A stretch of DNA of 64,000 nt from Candidatus Equimonas faecalis (GCA_018066245.1 JAGHRT010000006.1:1-64000), one strand, 5' to 3'; positions 27,757 through 37,156 are shown, numbered from the stretch's first letter. Program-made: numbers and translations. The notes: generated by a model from the letters alone, not told the origin.

Positions 27757-29063
27757 TCTTGAGGAGTATGGGATTCGACGGCGGAAACGATTTCTCCGTC
27801 GGCGAAGGTGGTAACGATGCGTGTACCCGCCGTGAGCTGCGCTGCGCTGCGCACGGCCTTGCCGCCCTGGCGTGTAATGGAGTAGCCCTGGCGCAAGATG
27901 TGGGCAGGGTCGGCCAGTTGCAGGCTGCGCTCCGCGAGTTCCAAAGTGTGGTGATGGCGGGCGAAAAGCTGGGCAGGCGCAGCCGAGAGGCGGCCTTGCA
28001 GGAGCGTGAGCACGGTTTGTTGAGAGGCAAGGCGGCGCACCACAGCCGTGGCCAGCGCAGTATGGGCCGACTGGAGGCGGCGATGTTCGGCGCCCAGGCG
28101 AAGGGAGGCACTCTGGGAGAGACGTTTGTCGGTGGCCAGGAGGAAGAGCCGAGCATCGGCCAGTTGGCGGGCTACGGCGGCTCGGAGGCGTTGCTCCACG
28201 GCGGCCACGGCCTCCAGTTGCTCCTGCCATGCAGCGATGAGCCACGCGGCTACGGCGGTGGGGGTCTTCAGGGACGTGTGGGCTACGAGGTCGATGACCG
28301 TCTCGTCGCGCTCATGGCCAATGCCCGTAATGACGGGCAGGGGAAACTGAGCCACATTGGCAGCGAGGGCATAGCTTTCGTAGCCGTTGAGGTCGGCCAC
28401 GGCCCCTCCGCCCCGAATAAGCACCACGGCATCCCACGTCCCGGCATCGGCGGCTACGGCTTCGAGGGCGGCCACCACGCTGTCTTCCACCTGCACGCCC
28501 TGCATCACGGCGGAAAAGAGCTTGAGCGTGAAAGGCAGGCCGGACTGTTCCAACTGCTTGCAGAAGTCGCCATAGCCGGCTGCCGAGGCGCTCGACACGA
28601 CGGCCACGCGGCGCACGGGGCAGGGCATCGGCAATTCGCAGTTCATCGTGAGCACGCCGTCCTCCTCCAGTTGCCGCAATATCTCGCGGCGGCGGCGGGC
28701 GGCACTGCCCAGGGAATAGGACGGGTCGATGTCCGACACGGAAAGGGCGTAGCCATACTGCGGATGGAAGCCCACCTGCACTTCCACAAGCACCTGAAGA
28801 CCGGCCTCAAGCCGCTGCCCGCTCTCACGTTCAAAGCGCGGACGCAGGAAGGCGAACGTGTTGCGCCAAATGTTGGCACGGGCGCGGGCCCTGATCTGCT
28901 GGCCGTCGCCCTCGTCGTGCTGGACGAGCTCCATATAGCAGTGGCCGTTGGCCGCCACGCGCAGTTCGGCGATTTCGGCACGCACCCAAAAGGTGTCGGG
29001 CATAGTGAGTTCTATGGCCTGACGCACCAAGTTGTTGAGTTCTTCAAGCGAGAGGGATTTCAT
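27753..29063 (-). CDS. xseA: Exodeoxyribonuclease VII large subunit
   Basis: A 436-residue catalytic subunit. The OB-fold N-terminal domain (SLSLEELNNLVRQAIELTMP, FWVRAEIAELRVAANGHCYM) is followed by the catalytic domain with RVAVVSSASAAGYGDF, DAVVLIRGGGAVADLNGY and PVITGIGHERDETVIDLVAH. A coiled-coil C-terminal part then binds XseB. The ATG at 29063 is preferred to an upstream GTG because it gives the usual N-terminus. The stop overlaps the xseB start. Confidence 0.95.
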   Translation of the reverse strand: MKSLSLEELNNLVRQAIELTMPDTFWVRAEIAELRVAANGHCYMELVQHDEGDGQQIRARARANIWRNTFAFLRPRFERESGQRLEAGLQVLVEVQVGFHPQYGYALSVSDIDPSYSLGSAARRRREILRQLEEDGVLTMNCELPMPCPVRRVAVVSSASAAGYGDFCKQLEQSGLPFTLKLFSAVMQGVQVEDSVVAALEAVAADAGTWDAVVLIRGGGAVADLNGYESYALAANVAQFPLPVITGIGHERDETVIDLVAHTSLKTPTAVAAWLIAAWQEQLEAVAAVEQRLRAAVARQLADARLFLLATDKRLSQSASLRLGAEHRRLQSAHTALATAVVRRLASQQTVLTLLQGRLSAAPAQLFARHHHTLELAERSLQLADPAHILRQGYSITRQGGKAVRSAAQLTAGTRIVTTFADGEIVSAVESHTPQE

Positions 29064-29104
29064 TCTCCTGCGGACGGCATCACCTTTCGGCACGCCTCTC
29101 CATA

Positions 29105-29213
29105 TCTATATATAAGGGGCGGTTTCCTATCCTATAAGACGGTTTTTCCTAATCTATACACTGGTTTTTCCTACCCTATACGGAAGTTTTTCCTACCCTA
29201 TAGGATAGCGACG
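29105..29213. repeat. Minisatellite, about four imperfect units of GGTTTTTCCTACCCTATAC
   Basis: Four tandem units of about 22-24 bases share GTTTTTCCTACCCTATA. A related array in reverse complement lies at 41935-42012, and a single remnant (TTTTCCCACCCTATGCGATA) at 33356-33375. It fills the gap between xseA and the coiled-coil lipoprotein gene. Confidence 0.7.
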
Positions 29214-29220
29214 GCTCAAC

Positions 29221-30084
29221 CTATTTCTCGATGGTGAGAGCCTGCGAGCCTATCATCTGGCCGTCGGTGAAAATGCTCAGGCTGTACTTGCCGGCCTGCA
29301 AAGGTTCGTTCACGGGAATGTAGAGCTGCACGGACGTAGCCTCGCCCGTATATTCCACCTGCCTTTGGGCCGAACACTCCAGCGTGCGGTTCTCGTAGGT
29401 GAACGTGCCGCTGGGAGTCATCACCGTCTGCCCGGGCTTGAGCAGACGCACATAGACCGTGCGGTTGCCGGCGGCGGCCGTAACGTTCTTGGCAATCTGG
29501 AAGTTCACGGCAAAGCGCACCACGTCCTTCAGCTTCTTGGCCTGCTTGCCATTCTTCTTGAGCGGCGTAAGGCTGATTCCCGTTGCGTCCAACTGGGCGG
29601 CGATGGCCACCTTCTCAGTCAGGCTGGCGCGTTCCGTGTTGAGGTCGTTGATTTGCGAATGAGCCTGCTCCACCTGCGCCCTCGCTTCGTCGCGCTCGCT
29701 GGTCAGCGTCTGGTTGAGCCGCTGCAAGGAATCCACTTGCAGGATATAGCTGCGAAGTACGGCCCGCACCGTGGCCAGTTCCTCCTTCAGGCGGCGTATT
29801 TCGGCCACGTCGCCGGCCTTGCTGGCCTTCAGCTCCTTCAGCTGCTGCGCAAGGGCCTCGGCACGCTGCTGTTCGGCGTTGAGACGTTGCAGCAGGGAGT
29901 CGTCCTGTATGCCCTTCTTCAGTTCATCATACTGCAAGGCATATTCGGCATACTGGTTCTCCATTTCCTGACGGTCGAGTTCGGCCAGCTGCCGCAACTC
30001 TTCCAGTTCCTTTTCCTGGTCTTTCACCTTTTGATTGCAGCCCACGCACAGGAGAGCGAGGACAAGATAGCAGATTTTCTTCAT
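29221..30084 (-). CDS. Coiled-coil lipoprotein of unknown function
   Basis: A 287-residue protein with lipobox signal MKKICYLVLALLCVGC, so membrane-anchored in the periplasm. Residues about 19-160 are a continuous charged coiled coil (many E/K/Q/L heptads). Residues about 175-287 form a small beta domain (TVYVRLLKPGQTVMTPSGTF and LYIPVNEPLQAGKYSLSIF). No catalytic motif is visible and the family was not recognised. It is divergent from the exbB operon, with a TAACTTTG element at 30132-30139. Confidence 0.8.
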   Translation of the reverse strand: MKKICYLVLALLCVGCNQKVKDQEKELEELRQLAELDRQEMENQYAEYALQYDELKKGIQDDSLLQRLNAEQQRAEALAQQLKELKASKAGDVAEIRRLKEELATVRAVLRSYILQVDSLQRLNQTLTSERDEARAQVEQAHSQINDLNTERASLTEKVAIAAQLDATGISLTPLKKNGKQAKKLKDVVRFAVNFQIAKNVTAAAGNRTVYVRLLKPGQTVMTPSGTFTYENRTLECSAQRQVEYTGEATSVQLYIPVNEPLQAGKYSLSIFTDGQMIGSQALTIEK

Positions 30085-30131
30085 AGACGCAATATAATTC
30101 TAAATGCTACGGGAAAACATAAAATTCAGCG

Positions 30132-30139
30132 CAAAGTTA
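30132..30139 (-). promoter_or_regulatory. TAnnTTTG (-7) element for the coiled-coil lipoprotein
   Basis: Minus-strand TAACTTTG lies 48 bases before the start codon. No convincing -33 element was found. Confidence 0.45.
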
Positions 30140-30232
30140 CCCATTTCCCTGCAATAATGTGCCTTCTCAAGCCAAAAAAATGAAGTTTCTTATGCGAAAA
30201 GGGAAAAAATCGGTGAAAATACGCCACCAAAC

Positions 30233-30263
30233 CTTGCCGATTACAAAATTCTTAGTAACTTTG
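30233..30263 (+). promoter_or_regulatory. Promoter of the exbB-exbD-exbD-tonB operon
   Basis: CTTG (30233-30236), 19-base spacer, TAACTTTG (30256-30263). This leaves a leader of about 75 bases before exbB. Confidence 0.65.
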
Positions 30264-30343
30264 CGCTCGGAAACTGCACAAACCGCATTCCTTCACTCAA
30301 ACAATCAAATAAACCACATTCATTAACAAAAACAAAAAAAGCA

Positions 30344-31213
30344 ATGGCAACAACAGCTACCGCACCCAAGGGTGCAACCAAGAAGCCTCAGGGCTTTACC
30401 GGCATCAAATCCGGTTTGTTAGTAATCTTCCTCTGCTGGATTATCGCAGAAGTCATCTACGTCTGCGTATTCGGCTACAAGAGCCACTTCAGCGACGGCG
30501 ACACTTGGACCAGCGCACCTTTCTCCCTCTTCAACGACGGTGACCACCAGCCCGTTGGCGGCGACCTCCTCGGCACCATCTACAAGGGCGGCTTCATCGT
30601 ACCTCTCATCTGGACCCAGCTCTTCACCGTTCTGGCCCTCGCCGTTGAACGCTTCCTCGCCATCCGCACCGCCTACGGTAAGGAATCCCTCGCCAAGTTC
30701 GTGGAGAACATCAAGAAGGCTCTGAAAGTAAACGACCTCGACAAGGCCCAGCAGATTTGCGACAAGCAGCAGGGTTCCGTGGCCAACGTTGTAACCGCCA
30801 CCATCAAGACCTACCGCGAAGTTGAGGCCGACAGCTCCCTGAGCAAGGAGCAGAAGGTGCTCGCCATCCAGAAGTCCCTCGAAGAGGCCACCGCTCTCGA
30901 AATGCCCATGCTGCAGGAAAACCTCCCCATCATCGGCACCATCGTAACCCTCGGTACTCTGACCGGTCTTCTCGGTACGGTAATGGGTATGATCAAGTCC
31001 TTCTCCGCCATGGGTGCCGGCGACGGTGGCGCTGACTCCGCCGCTCTGTCCGTAGGTATCTCCGAGGCTCTTGTAAACACCGCCTCCGGTATCGCCACCG
31101 GTGCAAGTGCCGTTATCTCCTACAACTACTTCACCAACAAGATTGACCGCCTGACCTTCTCCCTCGACGAAGTAGGCTTCAGCATCGTTTCCACCTTCAA
31201 CGCTACTCACTAA
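30344..31213 (+). CDS. exbB: MotA/TolQ/ExbB proton channel family protein
   Basis: A 289-residue inner-membrane proton channel subunit that energises TonB. Hydrophobic spans lie at about residues 20-42, 85-105, 180-200 and 220-245. The conserved ExbB signature is ENLPIIGTIVTLGTLTGLLG and then TVMGMIKSFSAMG. The short final segment NYFTNKIDRLTFSLDEVGF is cytoplasmic. It heads a four- or five-gene operon. Confidence 0.93.
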   Translation: MATTATAPKGATKKPQGFTGIKSGLLVIFLCWIIAEVIYVCVFGYKSHFSDGDTWTSAPFSLFNDGDHQPVGGDLLGTIYKGGFIVPLIWTQLFTVLALAVERFLAIRTAYGKESLAKFVENIKKALKVNDLDKAQQICDKQQGSVANVVTATIKTYREVEADSSLSKEQKVLAIQKSLEEATALEMPMLQENLPIIGTIVTLGTLTGLLGTVMGMIKSFSAMGAGDGGADSAALSVGISEALVNTASGIATGASAVISYNYFTNKIDRLTFSLDEVGFSIVSTFNATH

Positions 31214-31244
31214 TTTCTAAGCATAAGACCTAAAGTAAGACACA

Positions 31245-31856
31245 ATGGGACGCTTTAAAATCTCAAAACAAGACACGTTCATCGACATGACCCCGATGAG
31301 CGACGTCATGGTCCTGCTGCTTACCTTCTTTATGCTTACTGCAACGTTCGTTAAGGAAGAACCTGTAAAGGTCAATGCCCCTCAGTCGCTCAGCGAGGTT
31401 AAAATTCCCGAAAACAACCTGCTCACCATATTCGTGTCGCCCGAAGGAAAGGTGTTCATGAACATGGACAATGAAAAGACTCAGCTCGCTATGGCCGAGA
31501 AAATGCAGGAAAAGGAACACATCAACCTGAGTGATGCACAGCTCAAGGAGTTCTCAAAAGTCCCCACCTTCGGTTGCCCTGCCGACGTACTCGGCAGCTG
31601 GATTGACCTCGGCGACAGGCGCAACGAATTCCTCACAGGAAGTGCAGAAGCAGGCATTCCTTGCGACAGCGTCAATGATGAGCTGAAGCTCTGGGTTGCA
31701 GCAGCCCGTGAAGCCAACGGCGAAAACATGCACATCGCCATTAAGGGCGACAAGGCTACGCCGTACAAACATATTAAACGTGTAATGGACTCCCTCCGCG
31801 CCATTGACGAAAGCCGGTACAACCTGCTTACGAACAAGAAAGGCTCGGAAGATTAA
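31245..31856 (+). CDS. exbD: Biopolymer transporter ExbD (first copy)
   Basis: A 203-residue protein with a single N-terminal span. The motif DMTPMSDVMVLLLTFFML carries the conserved Asp thought to conduct protons. The periplasmic domain then includes LTIFVSPEGKVFMNMDNEKT and the C-terminal HIAIKGDKATPYKHIKRVMD. It is longer than E. coli ExbD (141 residues), as is common in Bacteroidetes. Confidence 0.92.
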   Translation: MGRFKISKQDTFIDMTPMSDVMVLLLTFFMLTATFVKEEPVKVNAPQSLSEVKIPENNLLTIFVSPEGKVFMNMDNEKTQLAMAEKMQEKEHINLSDAQLKEFSKVPTFGCPADVLGSWIDLGDRRNEFLTGSAEAGIPCDSVNDELKLWVAAAREANGENMHIAIKGDKATPYKHIKRVMDSLRAIDESRYNLLTNKKGSED

Positions 31857-31870
31857 AACTGAAGAATGTT

Positions 31871-32485
31871 ATGTCAAAATTAGGAGGCAGTAAACAAAAG
31901 AAAATGAACTCGCGTGTCGATTTCACCCCGATGGTCGACATGATCATGCTGCTCGTGACGTTCTTCATGCTCTGTACCACTCTGCTCAAACCTCAAACCA
32001 TGGATATCACCATGCCCTCCGACAAGGACGATATCAAGGAAGAGAACAAGAGCCAGGTGGCTGCAGACAAGGCCATCACGATTATCCTCGACAAAGAGGA
32101 CGCAGTATATTACTTCACCGGCAAGCCCAGTGAGGCAAAACTCGAAAAGACTACCTATGGGCGCCAAGGCATTCGCAAAGTCCTGATGGACGTGAACCTG
32201 GAAGCCGTGCAGAAGGCGCAGGCCCTCAACAAGGAATTCCAGAGCCGCTTCTCCAGCGACCCCAAGCAGGATGCCGCCAACCAAGCCGAGTATAAAAAAC
32301 GCCTGAGCGAGATTAAGAACGCCGACAACACCGTCAATGTCATCATCAAAGCCACTGACGAGGCCAACTACCAGAATCTGCTCACCATACTCGACGAAAT
32401 GTCCATCTGTTCCGTAGGTAAGTTCGTCATCGACAAAATCCAGGAGCAAGACCTCTCCATGATTGCAGAACTCGAAGGTAAATAA
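31871..32485 (+). CDS. exbD: Biopolymer transporter ExbD (second copy)
   Basis: A 204-residue paralogue 14 bases after the first exbD. The N-terminal span carries DFTPMVDMIMLLVTFFMLCT with the proton-channel Asp. The periplasmic part includes ITIILDKEDAVYYFTGKPSE and a C-terminal NVIIKATDEANYQNLLTILD. Sequence outside the span differs clearly from copy one. Two non-identical ExbD proteins may form a heteromeric channel, as suggested for other Bacteroidetes. Confidence 0.92.
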   Translation: MSKLGGSKQKKMNSRVDFTPMVDMIMLLVTFFMLCTTLLKPQTMDITMPSDKDDIKEENKSQVAADKAITIILDKEDAVYYFTGKPSEAKLEKTTYGRQGIRKVLMDVNLEAVQKAQALNKEFQSRFSSDPKQDAANQAEYKKRLSEIKNADNTVNVIIKATDEANYQNLLTILDEMSICSVGKFVIDKIQEQDLSMIAELEGK

Positions 32486-32504
32486 GCTAAAACTATTCTA
32501 AACT

Positions 32505-33350
32505 ATGTCTAAAATCGATTTGAAAGCAAAAGACTGGTGCGAACTGGTCTTTGAAGGGCGTAATAAGGAATATGGAGCTTATGACCTTCGCGCAAAAGCT
32601 GGCAGCCGCCAGCTGAAGGCCATCATTTCAATCCTTGCCCTCATCCTCGTCATCGGCGTACTCGTTGGCCTGAAGATGGCAGCCGATGCCATCATCGCCA
32701 GCAACCGCGACCTGGATGCCGAACTCGCTACGGAGCTCTCCCAACTCAAGAAGGACGAGCCCAAACAGGAAAAAAAGGAAGAAATCAAACAGGAGTACGA
32801 AAAGCCCGAAGTGCAGAAGGTTGCAGTCAAGGCCTCCATACAGTTCACCGTGCCGGAAATCGTTGACGTGGTCGACGAAAGCCGCAAGCTGAAAAACCAG
32901 GAGGAACTGAACCGCTCCAACATCGCCATCGCGTCCATGGACTACGAAGGCGACGTAAACGGCAAGGGCACCATCGACGACCTCAAGGACAACCAGCAGG
33001 CCGGCGGCAACCAAGCCGCTCCCGAAGAAGACTCCAAGATTTACAGCGTTGTAGAAACTGAACCCGTGTTCCCCGGCGGCAACGATGCCCTCGTAGCATG
33101 GGTCAGCAAAAACCTCAAGTACCCCGCCATCGCGCAAGAGCAGGACATTCAGGGCAAGGTTGTGCTGAAGTTCGTCGTGCTTGAAAACGGTAGCGTGGGC
33201 GACGTGAAGGTCATCCAGTCGCTTGAACCCCACTGCGACAAGGAAGCCGTGCGCGTTGTAAAGAGCCTTCCCCGATTCACCCCCGGCAAGCAGCAGGGCC
33301 GCCCCGTAAAGGTGTGGTTCACCCTGCCTGTACGCTTCAGCCTGATGTAA
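32505..33350 (+). CDS. tonB: Energy transducer TonB
   Basis: A 281-residue protein that transmits proton-motive force to outer-membrane receptors. A cytoplasmic N-terminus (CELVFEGRNKEYGAYDLRAK, typical of Bacteroidetes TonB) precedes the span at about residues 42-62. A charged Lys/Glu-rich linker follows, and the C-terminal TonB domain FPGGNDALVAWVSKNLKYPA through VVLENGSVGDVKVIQSLEPH ends GRPVKVWFTLPVRF. Confidence 0.94.
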   Translation: MSKIDLKAKDWCELVFEGRNKEYGAYDLRAKAGSRQLKAIISILALILVIGVLVGLKMAADAIIASNRDLDAELATELSQLKKDEPKQEKKEEIKQEYEKPEVQKVAVKASIQFTVPEIVDVVDESRKLKNQEELNRSNIAIASMDYEGDVNGKGTIDDLKDNQQAGGNQAAPEEDSKIYSVVETEPVFPGGNDALVAWVSKNLKYPAIAQEQDIQGKVVLKFVVLENGSVGDVKVIQSLEPHCDKEAVRVVKSLPRFTPGKQQGRPVKVWFTLPVRFSLM

Positions 33351-33440
33351 ATCCCATTTTCCCACCCTATGCGATAGAAGGTTGCCAGCGCCAGCAAGGT
33401 GTCTGGCAGCCTTCTTCGCTTCAACTCCCCTGCAAGAAGA

Positions 33441-34388
33441 ATGAAACTCTGTAAAATACTCCTGCCCCTCCTGCTCCTCGCAGGATGCCACGGACAATCA
33501 AAGAAAGCCACAGGTGCCTGGCTCAACGAGAACAACGTAAGAGTGGCCATCGATGCCAGCTTCCAAAGTGTGATGGACGGCATTGTGTCGGCCTACGGCT
33601 ATAAAAATGTGGAAGCCAGCGTCAGCAGCATCTACACCAGCGAGGACAGCGTGCTGTGGCTCCTCAAGAAAGACAGTGTGCGCTGCGCCATAGCCACACG
33701 ACCCCTCACGCAAGATGAAAAGGACTTTATCAAAGCCACATACAAGCTCACGGCACGGCAGCAAATCATTGCTTACGACGCATTTGCCCTTATCGTGAAC
33801 AAGGCCTGCTCCGACACCGTCATCACCACCGCCGAGATACGCGACATCGTGAGCGGGAAAATCACCCGTTGGGAGCAGCTCAGCCACTCCAAGCGCAAGG
33901 GCGAACTCCATCTCCTCTTCGACCAGAGCGGCTCCAGCACCGTGCGTTTCATGCGCGACAGCCTCTGCCACGGCCAGGAGCTGAAAGGCAACATCTACGC
34001 GCAGGGCAGCCATTTGAGCGTCATCGAGGCCGTGCGCCAGCGTACTGACGTCATCGGCGTAGTCAGCACCGACTGGCTCCGTAGCTCCGGCACGAGTGCC
34101 ATGACCAACTTCCGCGACCTCGATGTCCGTGTGATGCTGGTCAGCCGAGGCAACAGCCCCGAACAGCTCAGCCACATCTGCCGCCCCTACCAATACTACA
34201 TTGCCACGGGCGAGTACCCCCTCATTCGCGCCGTCTATGCCATCAACACCGACCCGCGCCCCCAGAGCAAGCAAAGCCTTTTCTACTATTTCGTGAAGGG
34301 CGACAAGGGCCAGCGCATCATCTGCAACGACTCCCAGCTCCTGCCCTACCTCAGCGTGCAAATCCGCGACGTTTACGTCCACGACTGA
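33441..34388 (+). CDS. PstS-like substrate-binding lipoprotein
   Basis: A 315-residue lipoprotein (MKLCKILLPLLLLAGCHG, lipobox LAGC) of the phosphate-binding PstS-like fold: RVAIDASFQSVMDGIVSAYG, ALIVNKACSDTVITTAEIRD IVSGKITRW and FDQSGSSTVRFMRDSL are typical. The ATG at 33441 gives the signal peptide. An upstream in-frame ATG does not. No Pst permease genes are nearby. In Bacteroidetes a protein of this type often follows tonB, so a role tied to TonB function rather than phosphate import is possible. The 90-base gap from tonB contains a minisatellite remnant. Confidence 0.85.
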   Translation: MKLCKILLPLLLLAGCHGQSKKATGAWLNENNVRVAIDASFQSVMDGIVSAYGYKNVEASVSSIYTSEDSVLWLLKKDSVRCAIATRPLTQDEKDFIKATYKLTARQQIIAYDAFALIVNKACSDTVITTAEIRDIVSGKITRWEQLSHSKRKGELHLLFDQSGSSTVRFMRDSLCHGQELKGNIYAQGSHLSVIEAVRQRTDVIGVVSTDWLRSSGTSAMTNFRDLDVRVMLVSRGNSPEQLSHICRPYQYYIATGEYPLIRAVYAINTDPRPQSKQSLFYYFVKGDKGQRIICNDSQLLPYLSVQIRDVYVHD

Positions 34389-34416
34389 CCGCACTCTGCC
34401 ACCAGCGCCATCGCAT

Positions 34417-34451
34417 TTGGAGCGCACCGTCCACAGGGCGATGCGCTCCAA
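34417..34451. terminator. Bidirectional terminator
   Basis: TTGGAGCGCA pairs perfectly with TGCGCTCCAA over 10 bp around a 15-base loop, between convergent genes (PstS-like on plus, small acidic gene on minus). Confidence 0.7.
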
Positions 34452-34470
34452 CTATTTAAGAGCAGCGTTC

Positions 34471-34635
34471 CTACTCGTCATCCTCGTCGCACCAGTCCAT
34501 CCACGCGTCTTGGCGGCGGGTGTCGAAGTGGTCGGCCTTTCCGTTGTCATCCTTGAATATCTCGCTGGCCACAAGCACGGCATATTCGGTACGGAGAAGT
34601 ATGGCCTCCGTCGTAGGTATCGTGTACGTTTTCAT
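34471..34635 (-). CDS. Small acidic protein, YxxPxxE/LxAxS family, downstream of BspA-like gene 2
   Basis: A 54-residue ORF starting at ATG 34633-34635, 31 bases after the stop of the BspA-like gene on the same strand. The N-terminus MKTYTIPTTEAILL has the Tyr-x-x-Pro-x-x-Glu pattern of the other two copies. AVLVAS corresponds to their LMATS and FLAFS, and the tail is very acidic with two Trp (WMDWCDEDDE). The terminator at 34417 closes the unit. Function unknown. Conservation of plan among three otherwise dissimilar short sequences makes chance unlikely. Confidence 0.72.
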   Translation of the reverse strand: MKTYTIPTTEAILLRTEYAVLVASEIFKDDNGKADHFDTRRQDAWMDWCDEDDE

Positions 34636-34666
34636 AATGCGCCCATTCTATCTTTCGCTAATTGGC

Positions 34667-36883
34667 TCATTTGCCAATCACCTTTTTCCCATTAACAAGC
34701 CCTATGCCTTTCACGCCGCCCTGTACGTTGCGGCCCATGAGGTCAAACTCTACGAGGCTCTCAGCCGTTGGGGCGGCGGACTTGAGGCCGTGGCCTGAAT
34801 GCAGGTCTTCAATCGCCGTAGCACGTTCGTCGTCTGCCCACACGGAAAAAGCCTGTGCCTTGGCAGCTGCGGAGGCTGGATGCCTCGGCGTAATGCTCAT
34901 ATACCAACGCTGCGCACCAAGCACTACGCCGGCATTTGCCGCCTGTTGAAGTTTGCCGCCGCTCATGGCATAGTATTCATTGGCCAACATATCCTCCACA
35001 GGCATGTAAGTGCCCGTGAACGTATATTCTAATTTCACGCTGCGGCAGTCAATGCTGTTCTGCTCGGCGGGCTCCAGCACCTTGTCAGTCATAACGAGGC
35101 TGTGCGTACCCGTTTCCTTGGCGCGGATAAGGTAGGGATAGTTGGGCTCCGTACGTCCTGAGTTCAACTTCCGCACGACCAGACACGTGCGTTCACACAC
35201 GCCGTCCTCATCGTCGTCGTACTCAATAAAGTTGTAGATTTCGGCAATATCGTACTTCTCGCTCCATTCCTCATAGTCCATGGAGAAGGGCACATAGAGG
35301 GCTTGCCAGTTCGTATTGCTGAAGCGGCGCGTGTAAGTCAAGCTGTCACACAGCGTCTCTTCTGCTGCCGTGTAAGTCTCTCCATCGGCAAACACACGAC
35401 TGCACCCTTCCTCCATAAAGACCTTTACTGTGGTGATTGCCACAGCTGAACGGGCAGCAAACTGCACCTCCTTGGCTGAGCCTGTCCACACGGAGCCGTC
35501 CAACTGGCCCGTGTCGGAAATCAACTTATCGCAGGTCTTGCTATAATCACTCCCAAACTCCACCTTTACAATCCTCAAGTTTTCGTCTGCCACGCTAAGG
35601 ATAAACTTGCCCCGCGAAGGCATGTATAGCGCACACTTTCCGTTGGCATCCTTCTGTTCGCTGCAAGCCTCAAAACTGGCTGTTACGTCTCCCCTGCTGA
35701 CAGGCGAAGTAACGTCAATCGCCTGAGTGATGCCGGAAGGCTCCGTTATGTTCATGGAAGCAGGAACCGTAAAGTCAAACACAGGATAGTAGGTCAGATG
35801 AATCCGACTGTCGCTGAAAGACATACCGACCTCACATCCTGCCACTTCGGCAGGCACAACTTCATCGGCATACAAATAGGCCGCCGTGAAGCTCTCGCCA
35901 TTGCCGTACTTCATTCCGTCATACACCGCGCCGCCCTCAGCGCTACCCGTCACATGCACGCTATAGGTCGTTTCAGGCGCGAGGTCATCGACTATGGCAA
36001 ACTGGCGCCAATGATTTTGCGCGGCATAGGCATCCTTGCACCCCTGCGGCACATGAAGGGTGCCATAGGATGAGAAAGCACTGACAGCCATGGCCTGAGG
36101 CTTAGCGGCCTTATTCACGACGGTGGCCAGATTCGGGCAATCCAAGAAAGCCTGGCTGCCGATGTCCGTCACCCCCTGAGGAATTACAATGGAAGCAAGG
36201 CTGCGGCAACCTTGGAAAGCCTGAAGCCCTATACGCGTCTGATTCTTCGACAGCCGGACGGAAGTCAGCTCTGTGCAGCCATAGAAGGCTCGCTGGCCGA
36301 TGTCCGTCACGCTGCCTGGGAGTACCATGGAAGCCAAGCCTTTGCAGCCAAGGAAAGCATAATCCCCTATACGCGTTACGCCATCCGGCACAGCCGAATT
36401 ACAGCACCCCACAATCAGCGTGTGCGCATGGTCTGCGTTGTCAATAATGGCCTGGCAATTATCGCGGCTGTCATAGCGGCTATTCCCCTCCTTCACGCTT
36501 ATGGAAGTCAGGCCCGTACAGCCATAGAAGGCATTTTCACCAATTTCATTGACGGAAGCAGGAATCATTATGGACTTCAATCCGCTGCAACCCATAAAGG
36601 CATTCTTTCCAATGCTTTTCACGCTGCCGGAAATAAAGAGGTCCGTCAGGCCCGTGCAGCCCCTAAACGCACCGTCGCCTATGCCACTCACGATATAGTA
36701 CCCGTCTCTATATGTCAGGGCCTGAGGTATGCTTACGTCACCGCCCCTGCCCGTGTAGGCAGACACGCACACTTCTCCCTCTCCCGTAATGGTGAAACCC
36801 AATTGGCCAAGTGTAAAATCGTAGGCCAACAGCTGCCCGATACCGACAAGCATAAGGGCAACAAAGCAAAATGGTTTTTTCAT
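34667..36883 (-). CDS. BspA-like leucine-rich repeat surface protein 2
   Basis: A 738-residue secreted protein with signal peptide MKKPFCFVALMLVGIGQLLA. LRR_5 repeats (for example TDLFISGSVKSIGKNAFMGC, MVLPGSVTDIGQRAFYGC) cover about residues 60-270. A beta-rich middle follows, then a long C-terminal domain ending DLMGRNVQGGVKGIGLVNGK and KVIGK. The ATG at 36881 was chosen because the upstream extension lacks protein character and a promoter lies further upstream at 37157. Its leader is therefore about 270 bases, GC-rich and foldable. The small acidic gene follows directly. Confidence 0.88.
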   Translation of the reverse strand: MKKPFCFVALMLVGIGQLLAYDFTLGQLGFTITGEGEVCVSAYTGRGGDVSIPQALTYRDGYYIVSGIGDGAFRGCTGLTDLFISGSVKSIGKNAFMGCSGLKSIMIPASVNEIGENAFYGCTGLTSISVKEGNSRYDSRDNCQAIIDNADHAHTLIVGCCNSAVPDGVTRIGDYAFLGCKGLASMVLPGSVTDIGQRAFYGCTELTSVRLSKNQTRIGLQAFQGCRSLASIVIPQGVTDIGSQAFLDCPNLATVVNKAAKPQAMAVSAFSSYGTLHVPQGCKDAYAAQNHWRQFAIVDDLAPETTYSVHVTGSAEGGAVYDGMKYGNGESFTAAYLYADEVVPAEVAGCEVGMSFSDSRIHLTYYPVFDFTVPASMNITEPSGITQAIDVTSPVSRGDVTASFEACSEQKDANGKCALYMPSRGKFILSVADENLRIVKVEFGSDYSKTCDKLISDTGQLDGSVWTGSAKEVQFAARSAVAITTVKVFMEEGCSRVFADGETYTAAEETLCDSLTYTRRFSNTNWQALYVPFSMDYEEWSEKYDIAEIYNFIEYDDDEDGVCERTCLVVRKLNSGRTEPNYPYLIRAKETGTHSLVMTDKVLEPAEQNSIDCRSVKLEYTFTGTYMPVEDMLANEYYAMSGGKLQQAANAGVVLGAQRWYMSITPRHPASAAAKAQAFSVWADDERATAIEDLHSGHGLKSAAPTAESLVEFDLMGRNVQGGVKGIGLVNGKKVIGK

Positions 36884-37156
36884 AGTGTGTATTAGATTAG
36901 GTTTGTGAATATGCCGGAAGGGCGTGCTCTCCGCAAGGTGCCGATGGCCGATTCTCGAGGGGGCAATCTGCACTTCAGTATTCAGCGTCGGACACCCCGT
37001 GTCTTCATAGAAGAGCCAAGCACGTCCCCATGGGGGGATCTTGCGAGTGCTTCCTCGCACGAAGCAGGGAGCGGAAGGTCGGCGGAAAAGGGGGGCGCGG
37101 CTTGGCCGTGAATCCCTTCCGCCGGGCCGCGTCCGCCAAAGGCGGCCTTGCGAGTG

